This document shows, piece by piece, positions 1 to 7,367 of a DNA stretch of 7,367 bases (position 1 is its first letter; every line of letters starts with the position of its first letter). Below the pieces are notes generated by a model that saw only the letters and a program-made list of their open reading frames with translations, ran no database searches and had not been told where the DNA came from. A program made the position numbers and the translations under genes. Origin of the DNA: Acidobacteriaceae bacterium (GTDB taxonomy: Bacteria; Acidobacteriota; Terriglobia; Terriglobales; Acidobacteriaceae); the NCBI GenBank assembly GCA_030040115.1, contig JASHUH010000077.1, positions 1-7,367 of the forward strand. The letters run 5' to 3'.

Positions 1-3000
1 GTGCTTGCCGAACTCCTGCACCAGATTGTGCAACGCCGCGGAGAGGCCCAGGTCACTCAAAATCGAAGGATGCAGCCGATGCGAGATGTCCCGCACATCG
101 GCGTTCAGCGCCTCCACCTGATCGCGCGCTTTCTGCAATCGCTCCAATTCTTCATCGCCCAAGCCGGAACCGTGAATCTCCTGTAACGCGATCTGCAGCA
201 CGGCGAGACGCTGGCCGACGTCGTCGTGCAGTTCGCGGGCCACGCGCTCCCGTTCTTCCTCCTGCACCTGGAACAGGTGTCCGGTGAGGTTGCGGAGCTC
301 CAACTGGCTGCGCTCCAGCTTGCGCTCGGCGGTCTCGACTTCGCCCGCCAGGGCGCGAGCCTGGCTGGCGCTCAGGCGTTCGGCGTCGCGGCGCATGGTA
401 ATATCGTCCACCATCAGGAGCAACACGCGTCTGCCATCGGTGGCAAGCGCCTGCGCCTTGACAATCAGGTTTTTCTGCTGCGGGCCGGTTGACTCGTATT
501 CGAACTCGATCATGGTCCCGTTTGGCGAACCTAAGAGGACCTCCAGTTTCTCCCCCAGATTACCGAGCCCCCAAAGGTTGCTGGCCAAGGTGGGCAGCGA
601 GCGACCCTCCAGCTCGCCTAATTGCATTCCGGTCAACTCACGAAACGCGGTATTGACGCTACGAATGGCGCAATCCTGGTTCAGCACCACGATGGGCACC
701 GGGACGCTCTCCACCACAAAGCGGGCAAAATCGCGGGCATCCATGAGCTCCTGCTGACTGCGGCGCAACTGATCGATATCGACCAGCACCATCACCAGTC
801 CTTCAATCTTATTCTCGGCGGTGCGGTAAGGCCGGACGCGGAGCAGGTACCAGCGCCCTTCCCGATCCTGCACCTCGAGCTCGCGCGTGCCCAGGGAGTC
901 CAGCACCTCATTGAGGATCGGCTCGAGTTTCTCGATGCTGAGTTGCACCCTGATTTCGTGAATGGAGCGGCCGATGTCACTCTGGCGCACGCTGAGCAGC
1001 CGCTGCATGGGGGGTGTAAACTGGCGGATCTGCATGGCGCCGTCGAGCATCAGCAAGGGAATATTGACGCTGTTGAGCAGGTTGGTCAGATCGTTGCCGG
1101 TCTGGGTGAGCACATTGTTGCGCGTCTGCAGCTCGTCGTTGACGGTCTGCAGTTCCTCGTTCGCGCTTTGCAGCTCTTCCTTGGTGGTCTCCAGCTCTTC
1201 ATTGGTGCTCTGCAGCTCTTCGTTGGCCGACTGGATTTCCTCGTTGGCCGAAACCAACTCCTGGTTGCGCGCGTCGCGCTCCTCCACCAGCGACTGGAGG
1301 TGAAAGCGCGTAGAGGTGAGGTCCTGGCGCAACTGCGCAATCAAGCGGTCTTTCTCGTCGACGGTGAGCTGGACCGAAGGCGGAAACTGCTCCGTCGATG
1401 CTTCCGGGCCGGCGGTGAGGGTTTGGAACAGAATCAGGAAACACCGCGGGCGCGCCGCCGCGCTGGTAATGGGCAACACGTCAATCTCGACGCGCTTCTC
1501 CCCGCTGTGCTCGTCGATAAGCGTGGCGGTGGTGGTAATGGGCACATTCTCGCGGATGGCGCGTTGCGCCGCTCCGCCCACTTCATTCACCAAGCCGTCC
1601 TTGAGCACCCGCAGCAGGCTCCAAGTGACGGCGCCGGGGGAGATTTCCATAAACTGCGAGGTCTGGCCGCGCGACTGCAGCACGTTCATGCGTTCATCGA
1701 TGATGAGCCCCGGCGGCCCAAACCGCGCCAGCACAATGCGGTCCGCGGCGCGTTGCAGATCGAGCTCCGGCCAGGTGTTGGAGTCGGCTTCGGGCGAGGC
1801 CAGGCGCCCGGAGGCTATCCCAGGAATGAACGCCAGATTGCGCGGAGGCTCGTAGCCGAAGGGAAGACTGACCCCCGTTTTCATGTAGATCTTGTATTTG
1901 CGGTCAATGGTGTTAAAGATGTCGCCGTAGTCGCGCAGTCCCTCCGACATGCCCATCAGGATGTAGCCGCCGGATTCGAGGGCATAGTGGAAGGTGAGCA
2001 TCACCTGCCGCTGCAAACCCTGATTGAAATAGATCATCACATTGCGGCAACTGAGAATTTCAATATGCGAAAACGGCGGGTCGCTGGCCAGATTCTGGCG
2101 CGCGAAGATGCAGGCGTCGCGCACGCGCTTGGAGACCTGGTAACCGCGATCGACCTTCACGAAGTAACGGCGCAGCCGCTCCGGCGAAACGTCGGCGATC
2201 ACGGTCTCGGGATAGACGGCAACGCGCGCCATCTCGATGGCGCGATCGCTGGCGTCGGTGCCGAAAATCTGCACCGGCGCATCGAGGCCGTGCTGGGAAA
2301 GATACTCGAGCACCAGAATGGCCAGCGAGTACGCCTCTTCGCCGGTGGAGCAGCCGGCGCACCAGATCCGGATGGGCTTCTCGGGCGGGCGGTCCTCGAA
2401 CAGCACGGGAAGGACGTTGGTGCGCAGCGACTCCCAAAAGGGAGGATCGCGGAAGAAGCGCGTCACGTTGATGAGCACGTCCTCCTGCAGGCGGCTTAGC
2501 TCGTCCTGGCGAATCTGCAGAAGACGCACATAATGGGCAAGATGATCCATGCGCAGCAGCAACATGCGGCGCGCAATGCGGCGGCGGACGGTCTCCGGCT
2601 TGTACTGGCGCATGTCGAGGCCGGAAAGTCCGCGCAGCAGTTGCAGAATCTTCTGGTAGGACTGTTCGTCGTCGGGAGAAATGGCGCCGGCCTCGAGCGA
2701 ACGCACCTCGGGCCGCATGAACTGGCGCGCGAGCCGGCCCAGCTCGATGGCGATTTCCGCCGGCGGGATGATCAAATCGACGTGATCGCTGGCGATGGAG
2801 CTGCGCGGCATATCGCCGTGCACGGCGGAATCCGGGCTCTGCACCAGCGCAATCCCGCCTTCACCCTTAATGGATTTCAGGCCCAAGGCGCCGTCGGCGT
2901 CGGCGCCGGAAAGAACCACGCCGATGGCATGGTTCTTCTGGTCGGTGGCCAGCGAATAGAAAAACTTGTCGATGGTTTTGGGAAAACGCTCGTTGGGCGC

Positions 3001-3489
3001 CGGCGGCTCGACGTGGAATAACCCCTCGCGCAGAGTGAGGGTCTGGTTGGGGAGGAGAATGTATAGATTGTCGGGCAGCGGCTTCTGCCCGTCCTCGATG
3101 GAGTGGACCGGCATCTGCGTGTAGCGTTCGAGGATCTCGGAAAGGAAGCTCTTCTGGTCGGGGGCTAGATGGGTGACCAGAACGAAGGCCATGCCGGTGT
3201 GGGGATCGAGATTTTCCAGAATCTCCTTAAAGGCTTGCAAACCACCTGCCGAAGCTCCGAAACCGACCACAGGGTAGAGCAACGCCGGCGCCTGCGGTTC
3301 CTCGGTGGCCGCTTCGACAGTCAGGGCTAAAGGCGACAGAGGATCCCGATGCGCGCCATCACCCACCCCCGTTTCGACCGCTTCCGCGGCGCCATTTCCC
3401 TGATTTTCCTCGACTTTCCCATTTTCGTCTGCTTTTGCTTCGTTGGGCTCCATCTCCGGCTGTAATTGATTTAGATCTTCTTCTGCCAT
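1..3489 (-). CDS. CheB-CheR-PAS-histidine kinase fusion protein (partial, C-terminus beyond left edge)
   Basis: A single open frame of 1163 codons runs from ATG at 3489 off the left edge. Residues 1-70 are an acidic, probably disordered extension. About 73-255 is a CheB methylesterase domain, with nucleophile S80 in GASAGG, H107 in THLAPDQ and D199 in SGADADG completing the triad. There is no receiver domain in front of it. CheR follows: N-terminal helices from about 277, NVTRFFRD at 341, SAM-binding CAGCSTGEEAY at 377 and SCRNVMIYF from 480, ending near 540. A PAS-like segment (about 583-680) leads into a long coiled coil (about 715-800) of NEEL-type heptads. Two PAS domains follow (about 803-915 and 915-1030), then a HisKA_3 (NarL/DegS-type) dimerisation helix with ELHDDVGQ, phospho-acceptor H1088. 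The HATPase domain should lie beyond position 1. The family is known for this domain order. The physiological signal and the partner response regulator cannot be read here, and no receptor, CheA or CheW gene is nearby, so classical chemotaxis is not implied. Confidence 0.94.
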   Translation of the reverse strand, partial: MAEEDLNQLQPEMEPNEAKADENGKVEENQGNGAAEAVETGVGDGAHRDPLSPLALTVEAATEEPQAPALLYPVVGFGASAGGLQAFKEILENLDPHTGMAFVLVTHLAPDQKSFLSEILERYTQMPVHSIEDGQKPLPDNLYILLPNQTLTLREGLFHVEPPAPNERFPKTIDKFFYSLATDQKNHAIGVVLSGADADGALGLKSIKGEGGIALVQSPDSAVHGDMPRSSIASDHVDLIIPPAEIAIELGRLARQFMRPEVRSLEAGAISPDDEQSYQKILQLLRGLSGLDMRQYKPETVRRRIARRMLLLRMDHLAHYVRLLQIRQDELSRLQEDVLINVTRFFRDPPFWESLRTNVLPVLFEDRPPEKPIRIWCAGCSTGEEAYSLAILVLEYLSQHGLDAPVQIFGTDASDRAIEMARVAVYPETVIADVSPERLRRYFVKVDRGYQVSKRVRDACIFARQNLASDPPFSHIEILSCRNVMIYFNQGLQRQVMLTFHYALESGGYILMGMSEGLRDYGDIFNTIDRKYKIYMKTGVSLPFGYEPPRNLAFIPGIASGRLASPEADSNTWPELDLQRAADRIVLARFGPPGLIIDERMNVLQSRGQTSQFMEISPGAVTWSLLRVLKDGLVNEVGGAAQRAIRENVPITTTATLIDEHSGEKRVEIDVLPITSAAARPRCFLILFQTLTAGPEASTEQFPPSVQLTVDEKDRLIAQLRQDLTSTRFHLQSLVEERDARNQELVSANEEIQSANEELQSTNEELETTKEELQSANEELQTVNDELQTRNNVLTQTGNDLTNLLNSVNIPLLMLDGAMQIRQFTPPMQRLLSVRQSDIGRSIHEIRVQLSIEKLEPILNEVLDSLGTRELEVQDREGRWYLLRVRPYRTAENKIEGLVMVLVDIDQLRRSQQELMDARDFARFVVESVPVPIVVLNQDCAIRSVNTAFRELTGMQLGELEGRSLPTLASNLWGLGNLGEKLEVLLGSPNGTMIEFEYESTGPQQKNLIVKAQALATDGRRVLLLMVDDITMRRDAERLSASQARALAGEVETAERKLERSQLELRNLTGHLFQVQEEERERVARELHDDVGQRLAVLQIALQEIHGSGLGDEELERLQKARDQVEALNADVRDISHRLHPSILSDLGLSAALHNLVQEFGKH
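1105..1251 (-). repeat. 21-bp (heptad) repeats encoding the coiled-coil linker of the kinase fusion
   Basis: Seven successive 7-residue units lie at residues 747-795 of the fusion protein. Examples are SANEEIQ, SANEELQ, STNEELE, TTKEELQ and TVNDELQ. At the DNA level these are degenerate 21-bp repeats. Such NEELxxxNEEL helices are characteristic of the segment joining CheR to the PAS/kinase half in this family and probably form a parallel coiled coil that passes signals between the two halves. The last unit is the most diverged. Confidence 0.85.
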
Positions 3490-3720
3490 AGCGTTTTCTT
3501 CCCTGATTGAGTCAAGCATATACCCAATTTCGAGGGGTGGCGACGCGCGCCCTGCCGTGCTTCCGCTCTCAGACTGCCGGTCGAGAATAGGCGATTGGAT
3601 GCAGGTTGCGCGGCAGGACCCATGGCCGGAAATGGGGACGAGGGAGGAGCGCGGAGAGCGCCGCTTCTGGTCAATGCGTTGGGTCGGATGAATGGGCTCC
3701 CAGAGCCACCGGAGCGCAGC
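3490..3720. other. Intergenic spacer, upstream region of the kinase gene, no gene seen
   Basis: I see no convincing gene here. Short open frames on both strands have no recognisable domain and no good ribosome binding site, and one overlaps the start of the kinase gene. The 100 bases next to ATG 3489 are more AT-rich and should hold its promoter. TTGACT lies there on the minus strand, but a 17-base spacer would put its -10 box on the start codon, so I do not call a promoter. Confidence 0.5.
3499..3504 (-). promoter_or_regulatory. Weak ribosome binding site of the CheB-CheR kinase gene
   Basis: The minus strand reads AGGGAA nine bases before ATG 3489. It is a modest Shine-Dalgarno match but supports this start. 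An in-frame ATG at codon 13 is an alternative start, and either choice leaves the CheB domain intact. Confidence 0.4.
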
Positions 3721-3812
3721 AAATTAAACCCCGGGAGTGGTTTGGCTGAGCCCAGGACTGCGCAATGGCCTAAAGATGCGACTCCCCGGGTGACAGCCCA
3801 GGAATAGCAACA

Positions 3813-3832
3813 CGAAGCCAGACCAAGCTTCG
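3813..3832. other. Stem-loop, 6-bp stem with 8-base loop
   Basis: CGAAGC at 3813-3818 is complementary to GCTTCG at 3827-3832. No T-run follows on either strand, and the hairpin is about 154 bases past the stop codon of the minus-strand gene ending at 3986. It is therefore a poor candidate for an intrinsic terminator. Confidence 0.4.
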
Positions 3833-3936
3833 CGATTCAGGGTGAGAAGCGTTCGCCGACCCTAAAGGGAAATTCAGGAATAAACGATGCACTGCACCCG
3901 CGTGGCGTCGCAGAAGTTCGGAGCCTAGACCGACAC

Positions 3937-3956
3937 GGCGCGGCTGAAGCCCTGCC
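3937..3956. repeat. 20-base imperfect palindrome with GGCTGAAGCC core
   Basis: Outer arms GGC and GCC and inner arms GGCT and AGCC are separated symmetrically by 2-base mismatches, with GA at the tip. The palindrome lies about 30 bases beyond the stop codon of the minus-strand exported-protein gene. It lacks a T-run, so I read it as a REP-like unit rather than a terminator. Confidence 0.4.
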
Positions 3957-3985
3957 CCTTCAAAGCGGCATGTATGCAACCAGGT

Positions 3986-5050
3986 CTAGCGCGGGCCGGC
4001 GTCTCCCAACTGGCCGGAATCCGCATCGGGGTCTGGAACGGAGTTCGCTGCAGGGTCCGTCGCCTGGCTCGACGCAGGGTCCGCCCCCGGGCTCGGAGAC
4101 GGATTCAGCGCTGGGCTTGTCGCTGTACTCGCCGCGGGATTGGCCGCCGCATTCACCGGCTCCAGGTTCAGCGGCTCCATCAAAGTAAAATCCAGCACCG
4201 TGCCGGTGGGCAGCGTGGCTTGAGGATGATCCATGACCAGATGGGCCGTGACCGCGCCTGCGCCCACCAACGAACCCGCCAAGGCGCCCACGGGTCCTCC
4301 CAGCACGGCCCCGGCAATCACCCCCGTGCCCACCGCGCCGCCATACTCGACTTCGTCTTTTTTGGCGCGCGAGCCCGGCGTCACCGCGCCCTCACCGCTG
4401 ACCCGCGTGCGCGAACCAGGGGCCCCGGTCAGTTGCGCATACATATGGAAGCGGGATCCGTTGGGAAGAATCACGATGTCGGGCCGCAGATACATGGAGC
4501 CGTGGCCGGCGGCGTGACCGGTGGAAACGTGTTCCACCGTGCCGTCAATTTCGGCGCCGGCGGGAATCAGCACGTTGTTGCCGCGAAACACGTCGGAAGC
4601 GACGCGGGCGCGAAACGCGTCTCCGCTCCGGTTGATGCCGGTGGAGAGGCTTTCGAGCAGGCGCACCCGAATCGTGGTTCCCGATCCCAATTCTCCGGGC
4701 GGCAGCGGAGCGGGATGCACAATGTCGCCGTCGGGGTCGCTCGCCTCCTCGCGCTGGTTGAGCTCTGGTTGCGCAGGCGTTTGCGCATCCGGCGCCACCC
4801 GGACAATACCATCGTCGGTGTCCGGCTCCGCGTACTGCTCACCGCCCGCCGGTTGCGCGGCTGCGGGCGCAGGCGCCGGCTTGGCCGGGGAAGGCTTGGG
4901 CAGCGGCGGCGGTTCCGGCGTGGTGATGGTGCTATCCGGAGGAGGATGCGAGATTCCCACGTAGGCGCCGCTGGACTGGCTCGCTTGCTGCGCCGCCAAT
5001 GCGCCAGCGGTGGCCACCAGCAAGGCGCACACAAAAACCGACCGTTTCAT
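3986..5050 (-). CDS. Exported proline-rich glycine-zipper protein with VirB10/TrbI-like segment
   Basis: The product is 354 residues and I do not know a named family for it. Residues 1-20 look like a Sec signal peptide: a KR start, hydrophobic core VFVCALLVATAGALA and an ALA/LAA cleavage area near 19-20. The Cys at 8 is not in a lipobox. Residues 36-70 are a proline/alanine-rich linker of a kind that could span the periplasm. About 122-180 (GTTIRVRLLESLSTGI through LIPAGAEIDGTV) resembles the beta-rich C-terminal module of VirB10/TrbI proteins, although no secretion or conjugation genes are present. Residues 237-268 form a glycine zipper (GxxxG spacing) that could insert in or pack against a membrane. 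Residues 300-347 are a low-complexity tail on a four-residue register. A perfect AAGGAGG five bases upstream fixes the start at 5050; the stop is TAG at 3986-3988. A cell-envelope location is inferred and the function is unknown. The gene is divergent from eno. Confidence 0.85.
   Translation of the reverse strand: MKRSVFVCALLVATAGALAAQQASQSSGAYVGISHPPPDSTITTPEPPPLPKPSPAKPAPAPAAAQPAGGEQYAEPDTDDGIVRVAPDAQTPAQPELNQREEASDPDGDIVHPAPLPPGELGSGTTIRVRLLESLSTGINRSGDAFRARVASDVFRGNNVLIPAGAEIDGTVEHVSTGHAAGHGSMYLRPDIVILPNGSRFHMYAQLTGAPGSRTRVSGEGAVTPGSRAKKDEVEYGGAVGTGVIAGAVLGGPVGALAGSLVGAGAVTAHLVMDHPQATLPTGTVLDFTLMEPLNLEPVNAAANPAASTATSPALNPSPSPGADPASSQATDPAANSVPDPDADSGQLGDAGPR
4010..4153 (-). repeat. In-frame 12-bp tandem repeat (12 degenerate units) encoding the protein tail
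   Basis: Residues 300-347 of the exported protein place N, S or D at every fourth position: N300, N304, S308, S312, N316, S320, D324, S328, D332, N336, D340 and D344. The next residue is often P and the third usually A. On the coding strand the unit is roughly RRC-CCN-GCG-NCG. Copies are degenerate, and exact sub-copies such as GCAGGGTCCG (plus strand, 4050 and 4074) sit 24 bases apart. This looks like an ancient minisatellite expansion at the 3' end of the gene. Confidence 0.7.
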
Positions 5051-5055
5051 CCCGG

Positions 5056-5062
5056 CCTCCTT
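5056..5062 (-). promoter_or_regulatory. Strong ribosome binding site of the exported glycine-zipper protein gene
   Basis: The minus strand reads AAGGAGG, a full Shine-Dalgarno match, five bases before ATG 5050. It is the best ribosome binding site in the window and confirms both the start codon and that this strand is the coding one. Confidence 0.85.
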
Positions 5063-5322
5063 GGGGAAAGTGAACCGCTACCGCCGTTTTAGACCCTCGG
5101 CGGGGAGAAAAGTCGTGCAGACCACCTGCAGGCCGCCCCGAGCGCGTCCACTCACCCAAAGTAAGCGTAGCGCCCGCTGCATTGGGCAGGGTTATTCCCG
5201 CAGCCTATCCGTACCTCGCGCGCCACGAATCAAACCGGTTACCCTACGAAGTCAAAATCGTCGCCTCTCCGGGCGCAAAAGCGCTGCGCTCCGCGCAGGT
5301 CTCGCGCGTTTCCCCGTTGTGA

Positions 5323-6828
<1,506 letters not shown>

Positions 6829-6952
6829 CGCTCCGGGCGCGGCGCACGGCAGAAGCGAAACGGTAACGGTTTTTGCGCGCAATGTTGCCCCAAAGACGAA
6901 AAAGCCGCCGCCAGCGCAAGCATATCCCCTGAGTTGACGGCCAAGACTCTGG

Positions 6953-7008
6953 AGCAGTCAGCTAGAAGCCAGAAACTGACAGCTGCAAGCTGAGAGCTGA
7001 AGGCTGCT
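6953..7008 (+). repeat. Degenerate 7-bp tandem repeat (consensus AGCTGAN), eight units
   Basis: Eight consecutive 7-base units fit one register, starting at 6953, 6960, 6967, 6974, 6981, 6988, 6995 and 7002. The clearest are AGCTGCA, AGCTGAG and AGCTGAA at 6981-7001. Outer units such as AGCTAGA and AGCCAGA are diverged, and the first, AGCAGTC, is marginal. The array ends three bases before the queE start codon and supplies its putative ribosome binding site. Confidence 0.7.
6999..7003 (+). promoter_or_regulatory. Putative queE ribosome binding site inside the heptamer repeat
   Basis: GAAGG lies eight bases before ATG 7012. It is created at the junction of the seventh and eighth repeat units. 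It is a moderate Shine-Dalgarno match and the only one close to this start. Confidence 0.45.
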
Positions 7009-7011
7009 TTT

Positions 7012-7367
7012 ATGACCTACGCCGTCAAAGAAATTTTTTATACACTGCAGGGCGAGGGAGCGCAGACGGGACGCGCCGCGGTTTTCTGCCGGTTTGCGGG
7101 CTGCAATCTGTGGTCGGGGCGCGAAGCCGATCGCGCTTCCGCCATTTGCCAGTTCTGCGACACAGACTTCGCCGATGTAAACGGACCTGGAGGGGGGAAG
7201 TTCGCCTCGGCGGAAGCGCTGGCGGCGGCAATCGAGAAGAAGTGGCTTCCGAACTCCGTATCCGGCCGGCGCTTTACCGTGTGCACCGGCGGCGAACCGC
7301 TGCTGCAACTCGATTCGGCCCTCATTGACGCCGTGCATGCGCGCGGGTTCGAAATTGCCGTCGAAAC
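7012..7367 (+). CDS. queE: 7-carboxy-7-deazaguanine synthase QueE (partial, C-terminus beyond right edge)
   Basis: QueE is a radical-SAM enzyme that converts 6-carboxy-tetrahydropterin to 7-carboxy-7-deazaguanine, a step toward preQ0 and the tRNA base queuosine. The first 118 residues are present. The N-terminus YAVKEIFYTLQGEGAQTGR is the family signature. The cluster-binding cysteines are C31, C46 and C49, a Cx14Cx2C spacing instead of the usual radical-SAM Cx3Cx2C; this is known for the Burkholderia-type QueE subgroup. The CxxCDTDF segment at 46-53 supplies T51, expected at the metal site, and CTGGEPLLQLD at 91-101 contains the SAM-binding GGE motif. The ATG at 7012 gives a start that aligns with the family; GAAGG eight bases upstream is a moderate ribosome binding site. 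No other queuosine gene is visible. It lies 183 bases after eno on the same strand, so cotranscription is possible but not shown. Confidence 0.96.
   Translation, partial: MTYAVKEIFYTLQGEGAQTGRAAVFCRFAGCNLWSGREADRASAICQFCDTDFADVNGPGGGKFASAEALAAAIEKKWLPNSVSGRRFTVCTGGEPLLQLDSALIDAVHARGFEIAVE

Larger units (their letters stand above)
3721..3985. repeat. Palindrome-rich intergenic block, possible dispersed repeat
   Basis: The block holds several small inverted repeats: GGCT-g-AGCC at 3744-3752, a stem-loop at 3813-3832, a two-level hairpin at 3839-3863 overlapping CCCTaaAGGG at 3860-3869, and a 20-base imperfect palindrome at 3937-3956. It also has short direct repeats: CCCCGGG at 3729 and 3784, GCCCAGGA at about 3750 and 3796, and CAGGAATA at about 3799 and 3876. 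No long open frame with a recognisable product is present. The pattern resembles REP- or MITE-like intergenic elements. From memory, motifs like GGCTGAAGCC recur between genes in acidobacterial genomes, but I could not check this. Confidence 0.45.
6829..7011. other. Spacer between eno and queE
   Basis: These 183 bases contain no gene. A direct repeat of AACGGT followed by TTTTT lies at about 6859-6874 but forms no proper hairpin, so I do not call a terminator. The last 60 bases are a degenerate heptamer tandem repeat. TTGACG at 6934 could be a -35 box, but no fitting -10 follows at the usual distance. Confidence 0.5.

Noticed and set aside
1105..1251. Possible CRISPR or minisatellite in the 21-bp repeats
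   Set aside because: There are no spacers, and the repeats encode a family-typical coiled coil in frame, so they reflect protein constraint.
622..2499. A 625-codon open frame on the plus strand opposite the kinase gene
   Set aside because: It is in exact codon register with the minus-strand CheB-CheR-PAS gene, whose domains and catalytic residues are clear. The antisense product has no recognisable domain and simply mirrors the codon bias and the heptad repeat.
3471..3722. Possible small gene (83 codons, minus strand) upstream of the kinase
   Set aside because: It overlaps the kinase start, has low-complexity composition with no domain, and no clear ribosome binding site. It is probably chance in a GC-rich spacer.
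3595..3807. Possible 70-residue plus-strand protein
   Set aside because: There is no ribosome binding site or domain, and the frame runs through the repetitive palindromic block.
3974..5092. A 372-codon plus-strand open frame opposite the exported protein
   Set aside because: The product is arginine/glycine/histidine-rich without a domain. The minus strand has a signal peptide, a perfect ribosome binding site and structured composition.
5250..5255. TTGACT on the minus strand as a -35 box for the exported-protein gene
   Set aside because: No acceptable -10 hexamer lies at 16-18 bases; the nearest choice, TTGATT, is a poor match.
6841..6882. Possible eno terminator (GCGCA...TGCGC with T-run at about 6870)
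   Set aside because: The arms are only five bases and enclose a loop of nearly 30 bases. The T-run lies inside the loop instead of after the stem.

Overview
The window is GC-rich bacterial chromosome, and I suspect an acidobacterial (Acidobacteriota) origin. That guess rests on the style of the proteins and intergenic sequence: a giant CheB-CheR-PAS-kinase fusion, a secreted proline-rich glycine-zipper protein with a VirB10-like segment, palindrome-rich spacers and a degenerate heptamer repeat. No rRNA or other taxonomic marker is present, so the assignment is inference.

Layout: (1) 1-3489, minus strand: a very large sensory protein, CheB methylesterase + CheR methyltransferase + PAS-like module + heptad coiled coil + two PAS domains + HisKA_3-type histidine kinase. 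It is cut by the left edge before the ATPase domain. (2) 3490-3985: a non-coding spacer, palindrome-rich in its 3721-3985 part. (3) 3986-5050, minus strand: a 354-residue exported protein with a proline-rich linker, a VirB10/TrbI-like beta segment, a glycine zipper and a C-terminal tail made of a 12-bp tandem repeat. (4) 5051-5535: a divergent regulatory region with an extended -10 promoter pointing at eno and a long putative leader. (5) 5536-6828, plus strand: enolase, complete with all catalytic residues. (6) 6829-7011: a spacer ending in a 7-bp-period degenerate tandem repeat that runs into the ribosome-binding region of the next gene. (7) 7012 to the right edge, plus strand: queE (7-carboxy-7-deazaguanine synthase), truncated by the window.

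The genes do not form an obvious shared pathway. Enolase is core glycolysis, QueE belongs to queuosine/7-deazaguanine synthesis, and the kinase fusion is a stand-alone signalling protein with no chemotaxis receptor, CheA or CheW gene in view. I see no convincing evidence for a new multi-gene system. The parts most worth a second look are the repeats (heptamer at queE, 12-bp in-frame repeat, palindromic spacer) and the architecture of the kinase fusion.
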